Source: Elymus sibiricus (taxonomy: Eukaryota; Streptophyta; Magnoliopsida; Poales; Poaceae). Taken from it: 64,000 bases of DNA. How positions within the stretch are numbered: the first letter of the stretch is position 1; every line of letters starts with the position of its first letter. Below are positions 57,009 through 64,000 of this stretch, piece after piece. The position numbers were made by a program, and so were the translations under genes. The notes beneath the pieces were generated by a model. It saw only the letters and a program-made list of their open reading frames with translations, did no database searches and had not been told where the DNA came from. The stretch is from positions 267,014,288 through 267,078,287 of the forward strand of contig CM077673.1 in NCBI GenBank assembly GCA_039707655.1, written 5' to 3'.

Positions 57009-60000
57009 ATGGCTCGCCTTGTTACATGCAGCGAGATCTGCACCCAGGGGGCTCGCACCCCGGATCAGATCCTCGCGAGTGGTGACATCTCGTCGCACGC
57101 TTACCTGCTCGGCCACCCATGCCAGATCGGAAATTCTTCTCCCGATCGTGGAATCAGGTTTGGAACCCTAGAGTTCGTCACTGATTCACAGGGGGAACTC
57201 GTCTTGATGGAACCCGTGACTCCCACGGTGGAGCCCGCAGATCCCGACGCCCCGACGCCGAAGACGTCAGGCCCTGCCTCCGATGATGACGTGGAACCCA
57301 ATTCGGTCGTTGTGACCGGATCTACCATGGTTGAACAGAATCCAGGACTGCTCTCACGCGACTCCAGAACTGCGACGCCACATACCGACCCCACTCGCTT
57401 CAGCGACACGCATCCTACCATCGCCTCGTTTCTCAACGAGTTATTTGATCGGATGGAGACCATGCGTATGGCCGATGACCGGATCCCGATCTATGATCCG
57501 CTCGGGCTTAAACCCGACGATAGGGAAATTCACATCCCCACGGTCACCCATCTTGTCGCCACCGTCGAGTGTCCGGCCGGGGGCTCGTCCCCCCATCGAC
57601 CGGAATTAAAAACGGTTTATATCCCAATCTCTGATCATCAAGACCTCGCCTGCAACCCAGACTCTGGCGTTCGCTCCGGAGACAGTCCGAAACTGTTCCC
57701 TGATGTATCATACAGTTTGGAGTCTGTGATTCCGGACTCCCACCGTGGCATGGAGTCAAATCTTTTCCCACCCACCTCCCAAGCCGATCACTCAAGCATC
57801 GCAGCAAAGCCCAAGTCTTCGGACTTACCGAACATTATACAGTTACAAGGAGAGTCAGTTCATCATTAGTGGGCCAGACTCCTCCTCGCGCGAGACAAAG
57901 TACGCGGCCTTAGTGATCAAGAGATAGTCGCAACCTTCGTCCGCAACTGCCATGACAAAGGGATTCTCAATGCCCTGGCGCGGCGGCACATTCGTGACTT
58001 CTCCGAGCTGTCAGTTTTGGTACAGAAATATTGTGCCATGGAAAGCGCTCGGCAAGCCGAGCGGCTGTTTTCGGAACCAACCTTCGCCGAATACCCTAGA
58101 GGACACCGGCAAAAGAGGACACCTCCGAAGCGGCCATCCCAACTCGAACCCGCCAAAAAGAGAAACAGGCCCCTTTCAGGGGTCAACACCGTCCTGGATG
58201 GACTACTGGATAAACCCTGCCCTATACACGCCGTATTGCTGAACACAGCTCCGACTCACAGCCTTAGAGCTTGTTGGGTCGTCAGGCAGATCGCAAAAAG
58301 CGGTGAAGCCATTCTTGAGGCACCACCGCTGAACAGGCGCTCTACATCGCCACCAGAATACAATGCCGAAGTCCTGACGATCGATGAAACGTTCCCCTCA
58401 AGGAACAGGAGGAAAAGAGCTCTTAAAGAAATCGAGCAGGTATACCATGTGGCAGCAACAAGTGCATGGGCAGACATACCCATTACCTTCGGAGATACTG
58501 ACCGACCAGCCATTCTTCCCGGTTATTCACCGGCCGCACTAGTCCTGGACCCCATCATTAATGGCTTCAGATTACACAAGGTGCTAATGGACGGTGGCAG
58601 TGGTCTAAACCTGATCTACGAAGATACCCTAGAAAAAATGCAGTTCGACCGATCTCGCATCGAGCATAACAACACATCTTTCCGGGGAATCATCCCGGGG
58701 AAAGAGGCGCGCTGTTCAGGACGTATTGTCCTAGACGTAGTGTTCGGCACGTCCGACAACTACCGATCCGAAGAACTCCTCTTCCACATCGTGCCCTTCC
58801 CCAGCGGCTACCACACCCAGTTGGGACATGATGCCTTCACAAAATTCCAGGCTATACAACATTACGGGTATATGAAACTTAAGATGCCAGGACCAAACGG
58901 AGTGATCACAACTGCCAGTGATTCGAATATAGCCCTACGGGCCGAAAACAAAACAGCAGCGCTTGCGCTCGAGGCTCTAGCTGAGACCTTTGCTGCAGAA
59001 GAGCTGACCGCACTCCGGTCAACAGTAGACAAGGACGATGTGATCCTCAGTAAGAGGCCCAAACCCACGTCCTTTAAACCGGCAAAGGAAATCGTTAAAT
59101 TTCAGGTGCACCCGACGAACCCCAATAAGACAGCGTCCATCGGAGCTCAGCTCGATCCCGTAGTGGACAAAGCACTGCGAGCATTCTTACGAGAAAACTG
59201 GGACATCTTCGCCTGGCATCCTTCGGATATGCCCGGCATCCCTCGGCGGCTGGCAGAACATAGTCTGAACATCATCGCAGGCTTTAAGCCCGTCAAGCAG
59301 ACTATGCGCCGCTTTTCTGAGCCCAAACGACAAGCTATGGGTGAAGAATTAGCCAAATTGCTAGAGGCCGGATTCATTCGGGACATTAAGCACCCCGAAT
59401 GGTTGGCAAACCTGGTGATGGTACCAAAGAAAGACAAATCCTGGCGGCTGTGCGTCGACTTCAAAGACCTTAACAAGGCCTGCCCCAAGGACCCTTTCCC
59501 CCTACCACGGATAGACCAGATCATCGACGCCACAGCCGGACACGATTCACTGTGTTTCCTCGACGCTTACTCCTTATACCATCAGATCGAAATGAAGGAA
59601 TCCGACCAAGCTGCAACCGCATTCATCACCCCTTACGGGCCATTCTGTTTCAACACAATGCCTTTCGGGCTAAAGAACGCTGGGGCTACGTACCAGCGCA
59701 TGATCCAGACCTGTCTCGAAAAACAGGTCGCAAAACAGTCGAGGCATACGTTGACGATGTGGTCATTAAAACCAAACACGTCAGCCATTTGATCGACGAT
59801 CTAAGGCAATCCTTTGCCAGTCCACGCGAATACGATATACGACTCAATCCGGAGAAGTGTGTATTCGGAGTTCCCGCTGGTAAACTGCTCGGATTCATCG
59901 TTTCCCATAGAGGAATAGAAGCGAATCCGGCCAAGATCCGTGCCTTATCAGAACTTGCAGTTCCCACAGAGCTAAAGCATGTCCAAAGGGTGGCGGGTTG

Positions 60001-62410
60001 CGTGGCGGCGTTAAGTCGCTTTATCTCCCGCCTCGGTGAAAAGGCTTTACCGCTCTATAAATTGCTGAAATGGACCAAGAATTTCGAATGGACCTATGAA
60101 GCAAAGGATGCGTTAGAAGAAATCAAGATACTCCTGGCAAGCAATCCCATACTCACAGCACCAGGCGTGGGTGAGCCCATGTTATTATACATATAGGCCA
60201 CCAACCAAGTCGTTAGCGCGGTGCTCGTCGTCGAACAAGAGGAGGAGGGACACAAATTCCAGATACAGAAGCCGTTCTATTACGTGTCAGAAGTACTAAC
60301 GCAATGCAAGTCCAGATACCCGCACTACCAGAAGATAGCCTATACAGTATTTATGGCATCAAGGAAACTAAGACACTACTTCCAAGAGTGTTCGGTCACG
60401 GTGGCATCCGAAGTACCCCTGAATGATATAATCAATAACAGGGACACCACCGGCCGCATTGCCAAATGGGCCATTGAGCTCCTTCCTTTTGAAATTACCT
60501 ACAAACCACGACGAGCTATTAAGTCTCAGGTGTTGGCAGATTTCCTCACCGAATGGACAGAAGCCGAGCTCCCCAGGGAATATAGTACATACTCCCATTG
60601 GACGATGTACTTCTATGGATCCAAAACTTTGGCCGGACTGGGGACTGGAGTTGTTCTCACATCCCCCACAGGCGACAACGTTCGATACGTGTTGCAGATC
60701 ATGTATGCTGACTCCAACAATGCAGCCGAATACGAAGCCCTCTTACACGGTCTTCGGATGGCAGCCTCAATGGGCATACAATGGCTGGAGGTACGGGGAG
60801 ACTCCAACCTGGCCATCTCCCAAATCAACGGCGAGTTCGATGCCAAGAATCCAAAGATGGCGGCATACAGAAACGTTGTCCTCAAGATATCCGCACAGTT
60901 CGAGGGGCTGGAATTTCACCACGTCGCTAGAGACGACAACCAAGCTGCCGACATACTGGCTCGCATGGGAGCCAAACGCGACCCTGTCCCACCAAACACT
61001 TTCCTGGAACGGCTCTTTAAGCCATCCGTGGTTTGGCAGGATGATCAAAAGGGCGCCGACCTAACCAGTGCAGACAAGGTTGCTCCCCCTGTAAACGAAC
61101 CAGACGATCAAATCATCGGCGGCTCCGTAATGGACGAAACGCCCTCGGCTCACGAGGTCATGGCAGTAATCGCGCCATGGACCGAGCCCTTCCTCGCCTA
61201 CCTTCTTCGCAAAGAGCTCCCCGACGATCAGACAGAGGCGTGGCGCATAGTTCGGCGCTCGAAAGCCTTCAAGGTACACGAGGATGAGCTATACAAGAAG
61301 AGCACCACTGGAATATTACAGCGGTGCATATCTGAGGAAGAAGGGCGGCAGCTGTTAGCCGAAGTCCACGCAGGGATGGGTAGTCATCACGCCGCGGCAA
61401 GAGCCTTAGTAAGCAAGGCCTTCCGGGCTGGGTTTTTCTGGCCTACAGCTCGGGCGGACGCCCAGTCACTTGTCAAATATTGCGTGGGGTGTCAACTTTT
61501 TGCAAATCAAAGTCACATGCCCCCAACAGCTCTTCGGACTATTCCGATCACCTGGCCCTTCGCGGTCTAGGGGCTGGATATGGTCGGAGCACTTAAAGGG
61601 GGGACCACGAAGAATAAATACCTACTGGTCATGGTTGACAAGTTCACCAAATGGATAGAGGCAAAGCCTGTCAAATCAGCCATGTCCGGACCAGTAATCG
61701 ATTTTATATCCGGCGTGGTACACCGTTACGGTGTTCCACACAGTATAATAACTGACAACGGATCCAATTTCCCGGCCCAAGAGGTCAAAGGCTGGTGCGC
61801 GAAGATGGGCATCAAGCTCGATTACGCATCGGTCTATCATCTGCAGACCAATGGACAAGTCGAACGAGCAAACGGCCTCATTATGAGCGGCATTAAGCCA
61901 CGTTTGGTCCGGTCTCTTCAAGAGTCCGACTGTCATTGGGTTGAGGAGCTCGACTCCGTTCTACGGGGCCTGCGCACCACCCCGAATAGATCAACGGGAT
62001 ACACACCGTTTTTCATGGTCTATGGGGCCGAAGCGATCCTTCCTTGTGATATTATTCACGATGCACCAAGGGTGCGCATGTACGAAGAAAAGGAGGCCGA
62101 GTTAGATCGGCAGGACGATTTGGACGCCTTGGAAGAGGAGCACGACATAGCTCGGGCCCGTTCTACCTTTTATCAACAGCAGGCCCGACGTTACCAGAGC
62201 AGGGAGGTCAGGGCACAAGCGTACAACGTGGGCGAACTCATCCTACGGCTCTCGGAGAAGTAGAAGCATAAACTCAAGCCCAAATGGGAAGGCCCCTTCA
62301 TCAGCGACAAAGTACTCGCAGGAGGGGCTTACCGTCTTCGGAATCCGCCGGACAACAGCCTTGAACCAAACCCATGGAACGCAACTCGTCTTCGGCGCTT
62401 CTACGGCTAG
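57009..62410 (+). pseudogene. gag-pol polyprotein of E2
   Basis: The ATG at 57009 begins MARLVTCSEIC. The order is gag with a Cys-x2-His-x9-His-x4-Cys knuckle (CPIHAV ... THSLRAC), protease (LMDGGSGLN), RT (RLCVDFKDLNKACPKD, MPFGLKNAGATYQRM, AYVDDVV), a degenerate first RNase H, a second RNase H (DSNNAAEYEAL, EVRGDSNLAI) and integrase (HHAA ... CVGC, LDMVG, ITDNGSNF, GQVERANG). Breaks: TAG at 57867, a one-base deletion near 59730 inside RT, TAG at 60194, 61568 (fits Trp) and 62261. The second RNase H has Tyr (60614-60616) in the usual Asp position of MYFDGS. Two RNase H domains mark the Tat lineage. Confidence 0.9.
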
Positions 62411-63290
62411 ACCGGTGTCGTCATACTCTTTACCCTTCTCTTTTCTTTCTTTTCTTTGTTATTCCTTTTCCCTCCCACCTTGATTTTTGGCAGGTTTGTA
62501 TTCTTTTTCTTTTTTCTTCCCAACTCTATGTTCGGCTCAACCGATCTTGTACTAAATTTTTTTCGGCCTACACCCTTAAGTGTTAAATCCGAACACAGTA
62601 CCTGGGGGCTTATTTTCCGAAGCCAATTTTTTATATATTGTAAGCACTTATGCACACTTATTTGTGTTTGCATGATTCCCTTGTCATTTTTAAGCTATCA
62701 TATGCATCAATTCGAACTAAGACTATGCCAAGCTGGGTTGCCTCGCTCCTGTGGTTACCCTCTACGTTCCCGATTGTTCGGCTAGAGGGTAAAGGGAGCA
62801 CCTCTGCGATTGTTAGGACCGGGTCATCCAGATACGTACCTCAGATGGGTGAAGCCAAAAGCTAGCTATCTTCAGTAGACAATTGATCGGCCACGACGGA
62901 ATCAACTAATAATACTATGGTCGTCATGACCATTACTCGAGCTTCTTCCCTTGCGAAGGCCCTTAGTCGCATACTAACAGTATACGGCTTTCTGCCTACG
63001 ATTCACGTAGCACCCTGAAGAAAGGTATCGATAGAGATACTATTTTCTTCGGAAGATGTTTCTTATGCTAAGCAGTAATATAACATATCTCCCTGTGTGC
63101 TTTCTGTCTGTTGGCACCACATGGCCGGATTGCCTGGTTCCCCAAACATAATTCACTCCCCTAGGGTGATAATTTACAAGGAACACTCCCATGCTCTTAG
63201 CGCGGGAGGCCGAAGCCGATGGCCGGTTAAGACAAAGTTTACAGCACAGACGGAGCAATTCCTCGATTATTAGTATATAGTTATATATAA
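62411..63290. other. Non-coding region of E2 after integrase
   Basis: AT-rich, no gene. Shares blocks with E1 51400-51620. Confidence 0.6.
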
Positions 63291-64000
63291 TCATACATCT
63301 GGCTGCTGATTGAGATTGTCGATTATAGTGTCCAGGGAGCAATCTTCTTGTGAGAGACGGGCGGCGGGCATCACCTGATCGTATACGAGGTGGAGCGGCA
63401 CTTGTTGTCCATCTGACCCTACTGGCCCAACCTGAGCCATACGCTCGAGGTTAAGTCCGGTATAGCGGGTCTTGATCATCGCCCACGCCTCTCGTGCTCC
63501 CTCTCGACAAGCCGATGTCTTCCACAGCTCGAACCTACTTCGGGCTCCCTTGAAGCGATCGACTAGTTCGGTCATCCCCTCCGGAGGTTGCTCGGCGGGC
63601 CACAATGCTTTCACCATGCTCTTCATGGCCTTCCGAGCTCGCTCATGAAGGGCGGACAACTCTTTCAGAAGGCTTCCCTGGTAGGATCCGATCTCTTCTT
63701 TGGGTCGCCCAGACAGGAGACCTGTACATGAGTCACGGCATGCGTGTTATGAATCAGTCATAGGAAATACATTCTAATGTTAGAATCACACTTACCGAAT
63801 ATGCCCCTCTGTAATTTCTGGTTTTCTCCTTGGGCCTCGACCAATTGAGCGTTTAAGCTCTCAATTTCTTCGGCCTGCTGTTTGTTCTCCTCCTTGAGGA
63901 GGTTCTTCTCTTCAAGGTGTCGTTGCAAAACACGACAGCCAGCCTCCTGCTGGGACTCGGCATATCGCTGAGATTCTCGGGCTACATCCAAATCTCTTTG
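63291..64000 (-). CDS. Last exons of the E2 antisense gene (partial)
   Basis: The last exon spans 63721-63291 and ends QQPDV with TGA; it contains SALHERARKAMKSMVKALWP and an SRFELWKTSAC stretch. The previous exon runs from beyond the window to 63796, with donor GT at 63795, and is a coiled coil (EEKNLLKEENKQQAEEIESL). It corresponds to the coiled-coil end of the E1 antisense gene but the very C-terminus differs. No break is visible in the part seen. Confidence 0.65.

Larger units (their letters stand above)
56492..64000 (+). mobile_element. Gypsy LTR retrotransposon E2 (Tat-like, full gag-pol, 3' end outside window)
   Basis: 5' LTR, gag, protease, RT, RNase H, a second RNase H and integrase are present, then a non-coding stretch and the last exons of an antisense gene. 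LTR and antisense position match E1, making E2 the likely autonomous relative. Left flank CCCAC; the right flank is not visible. Confidence 0.9.

Overview
This window is repeat-rich intergenic DNA from a large plant genome, almost certainly a Triticeae grass (wheat/Aegilops group). That placement rests on recognition: several LTR starts (TGATACGTCTCC, TGATACGTCCATTTTGC, TGAGGGAGTCC) belong to abundant wheat-type Gypsy elements, and the CACTA ends carry GACGGCAAAG subterminal repeats. I see no intact host gene and no tRNA or rRNA. Family names such as Sabrina/WHAM, Fatima or Caspar are from memory and unchecked.

Layout. 1-7676 is a TIR DNA transposon (left end outside) carrying a minus-strand gene and a decayed DEDDy 3'-5' exonuclease gene; an internally deleted Gypsy element (1317-5527) sits inside it. 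7677-14690 is the 3' part of an older Gypsy element (gag, pol, an env-position ORF and a 3' LTR). 14691-28782 is a 5'-truncated CACTA transposon with transposase and ORF1 genes, both decayed. Its ORF1 is split by a 6.9-kb LTR element without gag-pol (19285-26199) that has a perfect 5-bp target duplication. 29262-31972 is a stack of fragments: a Harbinger-like piece and two Gypsy LTR pieces. 31973 to about 43660 is a second CACTA-like element holding an unrecognised minus-strand gene with two alternative-looking last exons; one exon is split by a 7.5-kb non-autonomous Gypsy element (35324-42843). 43690-45248 is a decayed tandem repeat of about 320-410 bp. 45249 onward is the left end of another CACTA element, with a long GAA tract and a CGACACCCC minisatellite. 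Two related Gypsy elements of the dual-RNase-H (Tat-like) type interrupt it: E1 (47085-56378, complete but lacking RT, RNase H and integrase) and E2 (56492 to beyond the window, with full gag-pol).

How the parts work together. The window is a nested record: target duplications and rejoined reading frames show which element landed in which. E1 looks like a parasite of E2-type elements, since it keeps LTRs, gag-protease and a spliced antisense gene but not the replication enzymes. Three of the four target duplications have diverged only at CpG, and most premature stops in E1 are CGA-to-TGA changes, as expected for long-methylated DNA.
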